Below, in pieces: positions 1 through 7,825 of a stretch of 22,932 nucleotides of DNA. The translations under genes were made by a program, and so were the position numbers. The stretch comes from Euryarchaeota archaeon UBA39 (GTDB lineage Archaea; Thermoplasmatota; Poseidoniia; Poseidoniales; Thalassarchaeaceae): NCBI GenBank assembly GCA_002503045.1, contig DAQW01000029.1, positions 1,133-24,064 of the forward strand, written 5' to 3'. The notes beneath the pieces were generated by a model. It had not been told where the DNA came from and ran no database searches. It worked only from the letters and a program-made list of their open reading frames with translations. Each line of letters begins with the position of its first letter. Within the stretch, counting starts at the first letter, position 1.

Positions 1-336
1 GGAGGAATGCTTGCTGGCCACGATGAATCTGGTGGAGAGTTAGTTAAAGGAGCAAATGGTAAAATGTACAAGTCATTCTATGGTATGTCTTCTGCAAAGG
101 CGATGCAAGAGTACTATGGTGAGGTTGCGAAACATCGTGCTCCAGAGGGTAAGGAGGTAAGAGTCCCATATCGAGGTGCTTTGGAAGAGACAGTACAGGC
201 AATCTTGGGAGGAGTAAGGTCTGCTTGTTCATATGTTGGAGCAAGACGGATTAAGGATTTACCAAAATGCACAACTTTCATCCGAGTTACTCAAACAACG
301 AATGAAGTATACCAAAGGTTCAATGTTGAAGAGTAA
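1..336 (+). CDS. guaC: GMP reductase, C-terminal part (5' end outside window)
   Basis: The reading frame is open from the first base and ends in TAA at 334-336, so this is the 3' part of a longer gene. The product would be GMP reductase, the cytosolic NADPH-dependent enzyme that deaminates GMP to IMP in purine salvage. The visible ~111 residues begin with the GGMLAGHDESGGE segment. They continue with FYGMSS, an HRAPEGK segment, a VPYRG segment, ILGGVRSACSYVGA and the TTFIRV tail. This matches the GuaC/GMPR branch of the IMPDH/GMPR family: IMPDH proper has YRGMGS and GLRSGMGYCG-like segments at the same places. The catalytic Cys loop lies upstream, outside the window. The gene is convergent with pth2, with only 17 bp between stops. 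IMPDH is the main alternative but fits less well. Confidence 0.86.
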   Translation, partial: GGMLAGHDESGGELVKGANGKMYKSFYGMSSAKAMQEYYGEVAKHRAPEGKEVRVPYRGALEETVQAILGGVRSACSYVGARRIKDLPKCTTFIRVTQTTNEVYQRFNVEE

Positions 337-342
337 TCTTTC

Positions 343-352
343 TATCTAGATA
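343..352. repeat. 10-bp palindrome between convergent genes
   Basis: TATCTAGATA is a perfect palindrome lying in the 17-bp gap between the stop codons of the GMP reductase (+) and pth2 (-). It could act at the transcript ends of both genes, but it is short, lacks a T-tract, and may be chance. Confidence 0.25.
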
Positions 353-353
353 A

Positions 354-725
354 TTAGAGTAGTGAAAACTCTCCAACTAAACTATCTACTGCTCTTCTAG
401 GACCTAGAATTCCTACAACAGTCAATGTGCCAGGTGGGATTTCTGTGTGCCCGGCATCCTTTACTAGATATGCAACTAGTCCAGAATCGACAGCATCTCC
501 ATAGAGTCGTTTTAGTGTATCTTCATCCGGAACTTTGAGCGCAATTTTTCTTGCTCCTTCATTCCTCCATCTAGCCAATAAATCTGCTTCATTTCGTTTT
601 GCCTTTAGTGCTACTTCAACAGCGGCATGACCAGTTTGTGCAACTATTTTTCCTGAACTTAATTTCAAATCTGATCGAACAACAAGAACCATTGTCGATG
701 ATGAATCATTCGACTCTTGACTCAT
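354..725 (-). CDS. pth2: Peptidyl-tRNA hydrolase, archaeal/eukaryotic type (Pth2)
   Basis: Pth2 releases peptides from prematurely dissociated peptidyl-tRNA in the cytosol, recycling tRNA. The 123-residue protein has the family's normal compact length. It shows the N-terminal strand with VVRSDLKLSSGK (about 16-26), the AQTGHAAVEVAL helix (29-40), and the C-terminal DAGHTEIPPGT...GILGP signature (90-109), which carries the conserved Asp, Thr and Gly-Pro residues. The start is supported by a GAGGT ribosome binding site about 9 nt upstream. That site lies inside the end of the ECF S-component gene, which this gene overlaps by 20 bp, so translation is probably coupled. It is the last gene of the minus-strand run from mcm. 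Identification is secure. Confidence 0.96.
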   Translation of the reverse strand: MSQESNDSSSTMVLVVRSDLKLSSGKIVAQTGHAAVEVALKAKRNEADLLARWRNEGARKIALKVPDEDTLKRLYGDAVDSGLVAYLVKDAGHTEIPPGTLTVVGILGPRRAVDSLVGEFSLL

Positions 726-1368
726 TGGGAGTACCTCTGATATTCAATCCAGTCGGAGATAATGATTGAGTAAGAATTCTGTGCATAGAAGAACCTAGAG
801 TGATTGCAATCACCATATTTCCAGCTGCATGAAGTAAGTCAAATGGCAACCCAGTGATGAGATATGTAATGAAAATACTTGGGTTTGGATCTGCAATCAA
901 AACTGAGAGTGAGACTATAAAATCAAAGACAAATGCAGCAATAAATCCAGCAATCATTAGTCGTCCAATCATCACTTTTTCTTCGTTAATTAGTTGATTC
1001 GAAGCGATTGCTCCACCTATCGCAATCACTGACCAACCCACGGCTTGGAATAATGTCCAAAGTCCAGTTCCAAGGAAAATATTTGATAAAATTGTAATAA
1101 GAATTGCAATACCTATTCCTCTTCTAATTCCATATGTTGCACCCACAAGTACTAGTCCAATTGTGACTGGTTGAACGTTCGGAATCGGGCCAAGAATTAC
1201 TCGGCCTAGTGATAATGCTGCTACAATCCCAAAACACCAAAGGACTGTTTTTTGTGTTCTGTTCTCTGGTTCTCCTCCAAAAATAGCAAATAAGGCAGAA
1301 CACACCAATATTATCTCGATAAAAAGAACACTCTCTGGGGACAAACCGAGCGCGTGTAGACCGAGCAT
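706..1368 (-). CDS. ECF-transporter substrate-binding (S) component, probable cobalamin type
   Basis: This 220-residue protein is almost entirely hydrophobic, with about six membrane segments. It resembles the integral-membrane S component of energy-coupling-factor vitamin transporters, which binds the substrate and docks onto shared EcfT/EcfA1/EcfA2. Family-like segments are GRVILGPIPNVQPVT (55-69), SNIFLGTGLWTLFQAVGW (95-112) and GLPFDLLHAAGN (173-184). These are typical of the S-component group often found beside DUF4430 proteins and thought to handle cobalamin. The start has a clear AGGTGA site 5 nt upstream of the ATG. The gene lies 59 bp downstream of the DUF4430 lipoprotein gene and overlaps pth2 by 20 bp. 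No EcfA or EcfT is in the window, so these must be elsewhere. Substrate assignment is inference; another vitamin or precursor is possible. Confidence 0.82.
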   Translation of the reverse strand: MLGLHALGLSPESVLFIEIILVCSALFAIFGGEPENRTQKTVLWCFGIVAALSLGRVILGPIPNVQPVTIGLVLVGATYGIRRGIGIAILITILSNIFLGTGLWTLFQAVGWSVIAIGGAIASNQLINEEKVMIGRLMIAGFIAAFVFDFIVSLSVLIADPNPSIFITYLITGLPFDLLHAAGNMVIAITLGSSMHRILTQSLSPTGLNIRGTPNESRVE

Positions 1369-1427
1369 ATCTTCACCTGAACCGGGAACGGCCTTAAGCG
1401 ATTGCGATTGAGATTAGTATTTTTTTA

Positions 1428-1895
1428 TCAATAATCTGCTGACGATGTTAACATCCAACTGATATTCGTATTATTGGTAATCATCATACTAGATGCACCA
1501 ACTAATGCCATTTCTCCATTTTCATAGAATCCCCACCAGGTGGAATAGTCGGAAGCACCTGAAACACCATCAATTGTATGGATGTAGGCTCCCATGCCAA
1601 CATAATATGTTACGTCAATAGAGAAATTTTCTCTGAGTTGCAGTGCTTCCATTACTCGATATGCAGAAGTGTTGTTGGAAACCATTACTGGTTCAAAGGT
1701 GATGGAACCGTTTGTTAATCTCTCTTCGAGATTTGCAGTTTCATTCCCTCTCTCCCCAAAATCTAGTGTTACAACCACACTCAAATCACCGACTTCATCT
1801 TCTTCCAAAGGCGTAGCTTCTCTAACGCATCCTGCAAATGCAGATGATGCAAAAATCAAAATCGTAAATAAAATGCTCATGGATTTATTCATCAT
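1428..1895 (-). CDS. DUF4430 (transcobalamin-like C-terminal domain) lipoprotein
   Basis: This 155-residue exported protein has a Lys-containing N-terminus, a hydrophobic stretch (about 6-21) and a lipobox-like F-A-G-C ending at Cys23, the only cysteine. It should therefore be lipid-anchored outside the membrane. The rest fits the DUF4430 fold: SAYRVMEAL at the start of the domain, then GMGAYIHTIDGV and STWWGFYENG, and a final ISWMLTSSADY. Related domains form the C-terminal half of transcobalamin/intrinsic factor. About six N-x-S/T sequons are present, consistent with an archaeal surface glycoprotein. It is preceded by gatE (29-bp gap) and followed by an ECF S component, so it is likely a capture protein for the same substrate. 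Fold assignment is fairly confident; cobalamin binding is inferred. Confidence 0.8.
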   Translation of the reverse strand: MMNKSMSILFTILIFASSAFAGCVREATPLEEDEVGDLSVVVTLDFGERGNETANLEERLTNGSITFEPVMVSNNTSAYRVMEALQLRENFSIDVTYYVGMGAYIHTIDGVSGASDYSTWWGFYENGEMALVGASSMMITNNTNISWMLTSSADY

Positions 1896-1924
1896 GGAGT
1901 TTCTGGGCAGAAAAACAAGTTAAT

Positions 1925-4021
1925 TTAATTTCCAGTAAGTTTCTGTCTAAGAATTGCAGATACTGCTTTTCCGTCAGCGCCATTCCCTAATCGACCGAGA
2001 ATCACTCCCATGAGTGGCCCCATTGCCCCCATTCCTCTTTCTGCAATAAAATCAGCACGTTCTGCTAGAATTTCGTCAACTATGGCTTCAATACTTGATG
2101 CATCTGCGGGTTTGAAACCATCTTCTTCTGCAGTAGCATTGAACCAATTTACCATTGTTTCTTTATCTGTGGGCCAAACACCCTGCTGCAATGCTTTAGA
2201 TGATAGAGGAATCAATCCCTCTCTAGTCATACCTCCTTGTTCTCTAGAAGATAGTGCTAGACACAATAGTGCATATGGGACATCATAGGGGTCAACCTTA
2301 GCCTGATCTGCAATTTCACTAACTGTTCTATCTAGAAGAAGACTAGCCCATGATTTAGCAGAAACCCCATCTGGCAATGGACTATTATCATTGAATGGAT
2401 CGTGAATTAAATCATCTAATTCAGCACCTAGAAGTGCTTCAATCTGGTTTTCTGAAAGCCCTAGAGGTTGAAGTTTAGTTAACCGTTCTTCAGAAGTTGG
2501 AGGCATATTTGCTAGAATTCGTTCCCAATCTTCGTCATGGAATATTCGAACGGGTACATCGGTTTCAGGATACATCCTAGCACTTCCAGGCAATGGGCGC
2601 ATCGCTGTGGTCGTCCCATCTTCAGGTGCACCTTTTCGAATGACAACATTTCTTACTTCCTGAGTAATTCTATGATAGGCCAATTTTGCTCTTTTGTGAA
2701 CTGCCTCTAAAGCAAGTTCTGCTTGCCATTTTGGAGCAAGACAAAGCACAAAACAATCTCCAAGAATTTCTTTACAAGCATCTGTTTCTTCTTGAGAAAT
2801 TCCGTATGCTGGAAGTTCACCTGAATGAAAAATCCCCTTGACCCCAGCAAGTTTAGCAGCACTAGCTAATTCACGACCCAAACGAGGGAGTTGAGCACCT
2901 TCCTTGTCGACCTTTTTGGAACCGAGCTTCCCTGCTAATCCCGGTAACGACAACCCCAAGGCTCGAGCATCATCGAATTTTTCTGATGATAGAATACTTT
3001 TGACCATCTTAGAATCATTTTCACTGAACAAATTAGTAACATTGTGTAATTCCAGTGGCATCAAATGATTGACTTTTTCAGCCACTTGAGATTCTATTTT
3101 AGGGTCATCCATATCTCGATGTGAAGGCAATAAAGGAAGATTTTGAGCTTCACGTAATTCATTAGCTAAGCGATAGAAATGGAGTTGTCGACCCATTTCT
3201 AATCGAATGATTCTAGGTACCCAGTCCAAATCTTGTGTTCCTTTGATTTCTACTCGATCACCACAAGCAATTGAAACATTCAGGTCTTGACGAATAGTTC
3301 CAAGTCCCCTTCGGACTGAACGAGTAGATCTTAGCAGAGAACCTATGGTTCGTGCTGTTTCCATTGCATGATCAGGGTCGATAATATCTGGAGATGTTGC
3401 AATTTCGACCAGTGGGATACCTAATCGATCTAAGATGTAGACTACTTGCTCTCCATTCCCAGTAGAACGAGTTTCCAATTTGCGTGCAGAATCTTCTTCC
3501 AGTAGAAGCACATCTACTCCCACATCTCCTCTCTCGGTTTTGATTTTACCAGATGTACCTATCAAAGTAGTTCTTTGAAAGCCGGATGTATTGGAACCAT
3601 CCACTACTTGTTTTCGCATTGTTTGTAAAACATCTACTGGATGCATTTCCAATAAAGTCGCTATAGTCATTGCAATATCTAATGCTTCATCATCTAAACC
3701 AGATGGAGGTGCATCATCCAATTCAATTAGTCCTGAATTGGGGCATTGGATGTAAACAAAAGACCTCTTTCTTCTTTGTTCAAAACGTGCTGCAACATCT
3801 ATTATTCCGGATTCACCAGAAGTTGCATTCAATTTCCTTTCAACCCTATTCCAATTGGTAGGAACTGCTTCAATCCCCATCTCATAGAGCATGCTAGGTT
3901 GTCTAGAGTGGAGTTTTCCTGAGTTTAATTGTTGATGGATTTCTAATCCACACATGAATCCTAGAGCCTCGGGATCAAGAGAGTTTGAATCATCAACTGA
4001 CCCAATCGGCTCGCCTCCCAT
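1925..4021 (-). CDS. gatE: Glutamyl-tRNA(Gln) amidotransferase subunit E (GatE)
   Basis: GatE is the kinase/transamidase subunit of archaeal GatDE, which converts Glu-tRNA(Gln) to Gln-tRNA(Gln) in the cytosol. The 698-residue protein opens its GatB-like core with GLEIHQQL (25-32). Typical internal segments include KQVVDGSNTSGFQRT, GIPLVEIATSPDI and RQDLNVSI. It contains the archaeal GAD-type insertion (middle region, including FHSGELPAYGI) and ends in a YqeY-like tail with RGMGAMGPLMG and a K(A)VSAILRQKL segment. It is somewhat longer than many archaeal GatE proteins, partly through about 20 extra N-terminal residues. M23 just before the core is a possible alternative start. It lies 37 bp after mcm and 29 bp before the lipoprotein gene. 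The GatD partner is not in the window. Confidence 0.96.
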   Translation of the reverse strand: MGGEPIGSVDDSNSLDPEALGFMCGLEIHQQLNSGKLHSRQPSMLYEMGIEAVPTNWNRVERKLNATSGESGIIDVAARFEQRRKRSFVYIQCPNSGLIELDDAPPSGLDDEALDIAMTIATLLEMHPVDVLQTMRKQVVDGSNTSGFQRTTLIGTSGKIKTERGDVGVDVLLLEEDSARKLETRSTGNGEQVVYILDRLGIPLVEIATSPDIIDPDHAMETARTIGSLLRSTRSVRRGLGTIRQDLNVSIACGDRVEIKGTQDLDWVPRIIRLEMGRQLHFYRLANELREAQNLPLLPSHRDMDDPKIESQVAEKVNHLMPLELHNVTNLFSENDSKMVKSILSSEKFDDARALGLSLPGLAGKLGSKKVDKEGAQLPRLGRELASAAKLAGVKGIFHSGELPAYGISQEETDACKEILGDCFVLCLAPKWQAELALEAVHKRAKLAYHRITQEVRNVVIRKGAPEDGTTTAMRPLPGSARMYPETDVPVRIFHDEDWERILANMPPTSEERLTKLQPLGLSENQIEALLGAELDDLIHDPFNDNSPLPDGVSAKSWASLLLDRTVSEIADQAKVDPYDVPYALLCLALSSREQGGMTREGLIPLSSKALQQGVWPTDKETMVNWFNATAEEDGFKPADASSIEAIVDEILAERADFIAERGMGAMGPLMGVILGRLGNGADGKAVSAILRQKLTGN

Positions 4022-4058
4022 ACCTTTCCGAAGAGTAGGAGGGATATGAGCGCCCCGC

Positions 4059-6209
4059 TCAGAAAGTTCTCCATTGGCCCGGTCGAGACATCAATAATTG
4101 AGTGTCATTGCTCAGCCTTTGAATTGCATCATCAATTGCATTTATATCTTCAATTCCCATTGCCATACATCTGCTGTAAATATCATTTTGCATGGCATCT
4201 TTTCCAGTTTCATTTACAATATCATTAACAATTTTCAGCACGATTCTATTCATCTGTGCTGGTCCAAATGAGGAGCCAGTAGACATTTCTGCTTCAGAAC
4301 CTACTCCTTCTTCTTCTCTCCAATGCCTGAAGATTGCGATTGCCATATCTGCATCGTCCACGATTACTTCATCTCGAAGATACATCCGAGCATGAGCTTC
4401 TGCAAGTCGGATTAGAGATTCCAATGCACGAGCACTTATTGGTATAGGTTGTTCATCTCTCCTTTCTGACATTGCCTCTGAATCCTTTCCATAACTATGT
4501 CTTGCTTTTTTGTAATAATCCAGAATCATTGACTTCGCTTCATCCGTCAAATTAGGAGAAAAATTTGTTTTAGCATATGCAATATATTTCCGAAGGAAGG
4601 GTACTGAGAGGTATTCTTTCCCATTTGTATTATTTTTGTAAATGACTTCTTCATCTTTGATTACAGGATTTTCAAAAGTATTTTCTTCAACTTTGGTTTC
4701 CGGAACTCCTTTCAATCTACTCGCCATGATATGTCTTGCAATACTAGCATCGTTTTCTTCATCAACCCTATCTTTCATCAACCAAATAATATCGAATCTA
4801 GTTGCTAGAGGAATTGGGAGTCCAGTTTGATTAAATGCATACATTAGATTTTGATTCGGCCCAACATCAAAAGTCCCCTTCTTTGGATTTGCTGCTGAAA
4901 GAACAGCACAACGTGCTCTTAATTGCGTAGTAATTCCTCCTTTGCTAACAGAAATTTGTTGTTGTTCCATAGCCTCGTGAAGAGATCCTTTGTCTTCATT
5001 ACTAATTTTATCAATTTCGTCAATACATGCGATTCCTAAATCTGCTAGAGGTAAAACTCCTGCTTCTAGTGTGAATCTACCATCCCCAAAAGAGTCACGA
5101 ATGGCAGCAGCAGTTAATCCAGCAGCGGAGATATTTCCTCCAGATGCAAATTTGGCCCTTGGAGCTAATTTTGACATGTAAGTAAGAAGTTGAGATTTTG
5201 CTACCCCTGGGTCCCCCATCAACAAAATATGAATATCACCTCGATTCCGAGTTCCATCTGCATTAATTCGAGATACTCCTCCAAATAGTTGCATCAATAG
5301 ACTACGTTTTACAACCTTTAATTTGTCTGTAACATCGATGATTGAAGGAGCAATTGATTCTTGCATGATTGCCATTAAATCAGGTCGATTTGATACTTTT
5401 TGAATTTCCTTCTTCTCCTCTTCAGATGGTTGAATATCAGTAAAAGGTGTAGATTCTCTTACTGCGGAATGGAGGCTATAAACGATTTCAAACATGGCCG
5501 ATTTTCGATTTCGATGATATCCTGCTTGAGTATATGGGATTACATTTGCAGTGACCCTTTCCCCTGGAAGAAAACGATTGCATTGGATTCCCTCAATCAA
5601 TACCTTTCCTCTGCTTGGTTGCCCACTTCCCTTAACACGTTCGGGCAGTTCTTGAATTTCCAGATATTGGTTATTAATCCAAGAGCATCTATCACTATCT
5701 AAAGTAAATCGTGTAGAACCAGCACCCGATGCTGGTAATTCACAACCACTGCAAATCAATGGTTCTTTGAGTTCTAATTCATTTTCTTGCCTGACCATAG
5801 TATGACCATTACAAGAGTCACAACACCAATCTGCTTCGTATATTCTAGGACGAATTTCAGAAACTTTTGTGATTACTACATTTACACATCTAAGTCGATT
5901 AAGATCATCAGAACCAATATCTCGTAAGTCATATTCAACATCTGGAGGAAGATGTTCTAGAAGAATATCTGGCTCAATATTCAATCCATTTTCTTTACAT
6001 CTTTGAGAAAGAGTTCTTTTCCCTAACGAGATTGTTCTTTTAGGTTGATTAAGAATTTTCTTAGCAAATTCTGGATCCCAAGATTGAATGTCATTAAATC
6101 GTAGTCTAAATTCGATTGAATTGTTTGTAAGAAGTTGAATTTCTTGTAATTTCACTTCTTGAAAGAAAGTCTCCCATCGTGAACCGAGATCTTCAATCTG
6201 GAGCGCCAT
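4059..6209 (-). CDS. mcm: Replicative DNA helicase MCM
   Basis: This is the archaeal minichromosome maintenance protein, the hexameric 3'-5' ATPase of the replication fork. From the chosen start it has 716 residues. The N-terminal OB region carries a zinc motif (C130, C133, C153, C156). The AAA+ core has Walker A GDPGVAKS (332-339), Walker B IDEID (D397, E398), sensor-1 SAANP (N441) and the arginine finger in LATRFD (R471). A winged-helix region closes the C-terminus. The frame is open to an ATG at 6257, but the ATG at 6209 is preferred because GGTGA sits 5 nt upstream and the extra 16 residues (basic, hydroxyl-rich) do not look like MCM. No intein interrupts the Walker motifs. It heads the minus-strand run mcm-gatE-DUF4430-ECF-pth2. 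Confidence 0.97.
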   Translation of the reverse strand: MALQIEDLGSRWETFFQEVKLQEIQLLTNNSIEFRLRFNDIQSWDPEFAKKILNQPKRTISLGKRTLSQRCKENGLNIEPDILLEHLPPDVEYDLRDIGSDDLNRLRCVNVVITKVSEIRPRIYEADWCCDSCNGHTMVRQENELELKEPLICSGCELPASGAGSTRFTLDSDRCSWINNQYLEIQELPERVKGSGQPSRGKVLIEGIQCNRFLPGERVTANVIPYTQAGYHRNRKSAMFEIVYSLHSAVRESTPFTDIQPSEEEKKEIQKVSNRPDLMAIMQESIAPSIIDVTDKLKVVKRSLLMQLFGGVSRINADGTRNRGDIHILLMGDPGVAKSQLLTYMSKLAPRAKFASGGNISAAGLTAAAIRDSFGDGRFTLEAGVLPLADLGIACIDEIDKISNEDKGSLHEAMEQQQISVSKGGITTQLRARCAVLSAANPKKGTFDVGPNQNLMYAFNQTGLPIPLATRFDIIWLMKDRVDEENDASIARHIMASRLKGVPETKVEENTFENPVIKDEEVIYKNNTNGKEYLSVPFLRKYIAYAKTNFSPNLTDEAKSMILDYYKKARHSYGKDSEAMSERRDEQPIPISARALESLIRLAEAHARMYLRDEVIVDDADMAIAIFRHWREEEGVGSEAEMSTGSSFGPAQMNRIVLKIVNDIVNETGKDAMQNDIYSRCMAMGIEDINAIDDAIQRLSNDTQLLMSRPGQWRTF

Positions 6210-6214
6210 TTTGT

Positions 6215-6219
6215 TCACC
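6215..6219 (-). promoter_or_regulatory. Ribosome binding site deciding the mcm start
   Basis: On the minus strand GGTGA lies 5 nt before the ATG at 6209. It matches the archaeal 16S 3' end and favours this start over the in-frame ATG at 6257. Confidence 0.7.
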
Positions 6220-6362
6220 AAGGACCTTGACGTGAGAATCGACCGTCTATGAATCAAGCGGCTGATGTGCTTTGAACCCCTTGTTTTCTAGTGGAAATCT
6301 CCTTCTTTGTCAGTCGGCCTTCTTCTGATTTTGAATACTTCTATTGGAGTTTTTTAACAGAG

Positions 6363-6369
6363 AAATTTA
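6363..6369 (+). promoter_or_regulatory. Possible TATA box for the PPC-domain gene
   Basis: The A/T run AAATTTA lies about 29 bp before the ATG at 6395 in the 185-bp divergent gap between mcm and the PPC-domain gene. The position suits an archaeal promoter giving an almost leaderless transcript, but the sequence is a weak match. The rest of the gap (6210-6394) shows no ORF or strong repeat. Confidence 0.35.
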
Positions 6370-6394
6370 GGAACTGACAGTGTTTGGGTAAATC

Positions 6395-6823
6395 ATGGAT
6401 TGGACAAGAAGCGGAGAAGACTTGTTTGTTAGAATTGATCCCGACGAAGAAATTCATGCAACTTTACAGAAGCTTGCTGATGAAATAGGATTTGATGCAG
6501 CAGCTATAACCAGTGGTATTGGCAGAACGAGGGACAATTTGTATGGATACATGGATGAAGAAGGAGTTTACCAAAGAAGGCCATTACCACCTCCATCTGA
6601 ACTGGTTAGTTTATCTGGAAATATTGCTCGAACAGAAGATGGTAAAGCGTTTACACATATCCATTGTTGTTGGTCAGATGATGACAACAATGTCCATGCA
6701 GGCCATATGTTTCAATCTACAGTTCATGTTGTAGCTGAAATTCATATTAGAGTAATGACAGAAGCAATCATGACTCGTTGTCCCCTAGTTGATTTAGAGT
6801 TATTAGGTCTACAGTTTTCATGA
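6395..6823 (+). CDS. PPC/DUF296-domain protein
   Basis: This 142-residue protein consists of a single PPC (plants and prokaryotes conserved, formerly DUF296) domain. In plants this domain is fused to AT-hooks; in prokaryotes it stands alone as a trimeric metal-binding protein of unclear function. Diagnostic stretches are AAITSGIGRTRDNLYGY (36-52), SLSGNIA (72-78) and FTHIHCCWSDDDNNVHAGHM (86-105). H88, H90 and H104 are the expected metal ligands. The product should be cytosolic. It is 34 bp upstream of the NIF3-like gene on the same strand, so both may be co-transcribed. DNA binding is not implied, since no AT-hook or basic tail is present. Family assignment is good; the biological role is unknown. 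Confidence 0.85.
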   Translation: MDWTRSGEDLFVRIDPDEEIHATLQKLADEIGFDAAAITSGIGRTRDNLYGYMDEEGVYQRRPLPPPSELVSLSGNIARTEDGKAFTHIHCCWSDDDNNVHAGHMFQSTVHVVAEIHIRVMTEAIMTRCPLVDLELLGLQFS

Positions 6824-6857
6824 TTTTAGAGATTGAATAGAAGTAGGAGATAATTCC

Positions 6858-7775
6858 ATGTCGACGCCGACCATAAGCGAAATGATTCGGTTCATTTGTT
6901 CCGAATATCGAGTGAATTCAATCCCTGATTCATCACGTGCGTGGAATGGCCCTCAGATTATTTCTGATTTGAGTCGCCCATGTAAGCTCATTGTTACAGC
7001 AACAGACGCAAGTCTTGAGGTGATAGGAAAATCAGTAGAATTGGGGGCAGACATTCTCGTTTGTCATCATGGACTTACTTGGACTCATGGTAGTATTCCA
7101 TTGCCTTTCTCTGACGAGATAGAATCGGCTAGAACGAAAGCGGCCCTTGAGAATAATCTTACAATCATTGGTTTACATTTACCAATGGATGCCCATCCTT
7201 CATTAGGAAATAATGCAGTACTTTGTAGAGCGATAGATGCTGAAGTCGAGGGTAATTGGTTTACTACAAAGGGTCACCCGAGCCCATTGTTTGATGATTT
7301 CATCGAATCAGTAGACAACACTTCTTGGCCAGAGATAATTGAATTAGAAGATGGAAGAAAATCAATGGAAATTGGAATCATTGGTCGAGTGAAACCTACT
7401 TCTAGACTCGATATTAAAACGAGATTGCAAGAATCAATTGGAATGGAACAAACATCCAATGAAATGATTCGATGTTTCCCTGAAGATAGAAACTTAGATT
7501 CGAATTTGGTAAATACAGTTGCAATTTGTACAGGTGCCGCAGGGGGAGAAATTGTTGAAGCCAAAAAATCAGGTGCAGATCTACTCATTAGTGGCGAAGG
7601 CCCTGCTCACTCCGCAATTCTAGCACATGAATCTGGGGTAGGTTTACTCCTTGGAGGACATCATGCCACAGAAACACTTGGACCGAGAGCATTATCCGAA
7701 TGGTTGAAAGAGGAATCAAATCAAAATAATTGGGATTTAGAAGCTATTTTTGTTTCATCTCCCATCGGATTATAA
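6858..7775 (+). CDS. NIF3-like dinuclear metal center protein (YbgI/DUF34 family)
   Basis: This protein belongs to the NIF3/YbgI family, cytosolic ring-shaped oligomers with a two-metal site. Some members are annotated as GTP cyclohydrolase I type 2, but the true reaction is unsettled. The 305-residue chain carries the metal ligands in order: VCHHGL (H70, H71), LPMDAHP (D111) and GGHHATE (H268 with E272, at the family's usual four-residue spacing). A central insert (about 130-220) separates the two halves, as in longer homologs. The start has a GGAGATAAT site, close to the full Shine-Dalgarno consensus, 3 nt before the ATG (its GGAG core 8 nt before). The final codons overlap a TATA-like element for purM. 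No neighbour pins down a substrate. Confidence 0.9.
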   Translation: MSTPTISEMIRFICSEYRVNSIPDSSRAWNGPQIISDLSRPCKLIVTATDASLEVIGKSVELGADILVCHHGLTWTHGSIPLPFSDEIESARTKAALENNLTIIGLHLPMDAHPSLGNNAVLCRAIDAEVEGNWFTTKGHPSPLFDDFIESVDNTSWPEIIELEDGRKSMEIGIIGRVKPTSRLDIKTRLQESIGMEQTSNEMIRCFPEDRNLDSNLVNTVAICTGAAGGEIVEAKKSGADLLISGEGPAHSAILAHESGVGLLLGGHHATETLGPRALSEWLKEESNQNNWDLEAIFVSSPIGL

Positions 7776-7776
7776 T
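7771..7776 (+). promoter_or_regulatory. TATA-like box for purM overlapping the upstream stop codon
   Basis: TATAAT spans the TAA stop of the NIF3-like gene. A transcript starting about 26 bp downstream would begin near 7800, just before the GTG at 7802 and 25 nt before the ATG at 7826. This suggests purM can be transcribed independently of the upstream gene. Confidence 0.45.
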
Positions 7777-7825
7777 TTGTATTTTCAATCCCAAGGCTGA
7801 TGTGTTTAATGCTCAAGCCAGTGAC

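Noticed and set aside
6210..6257. N-terminal extension of MCM from the ATG at 6257
   Set aside because: The extra 16 residues do not resemble MCM, and GGTGA at proper spacing favours the ATG at 6209.
7730..7825. Longer PurM from the TTG at 7730
   Set aside because: It would overlap the NIF3-like gene by 46 bp and add residues not found in PurM; the ATG at 7826 aligns with the family N-terminus.
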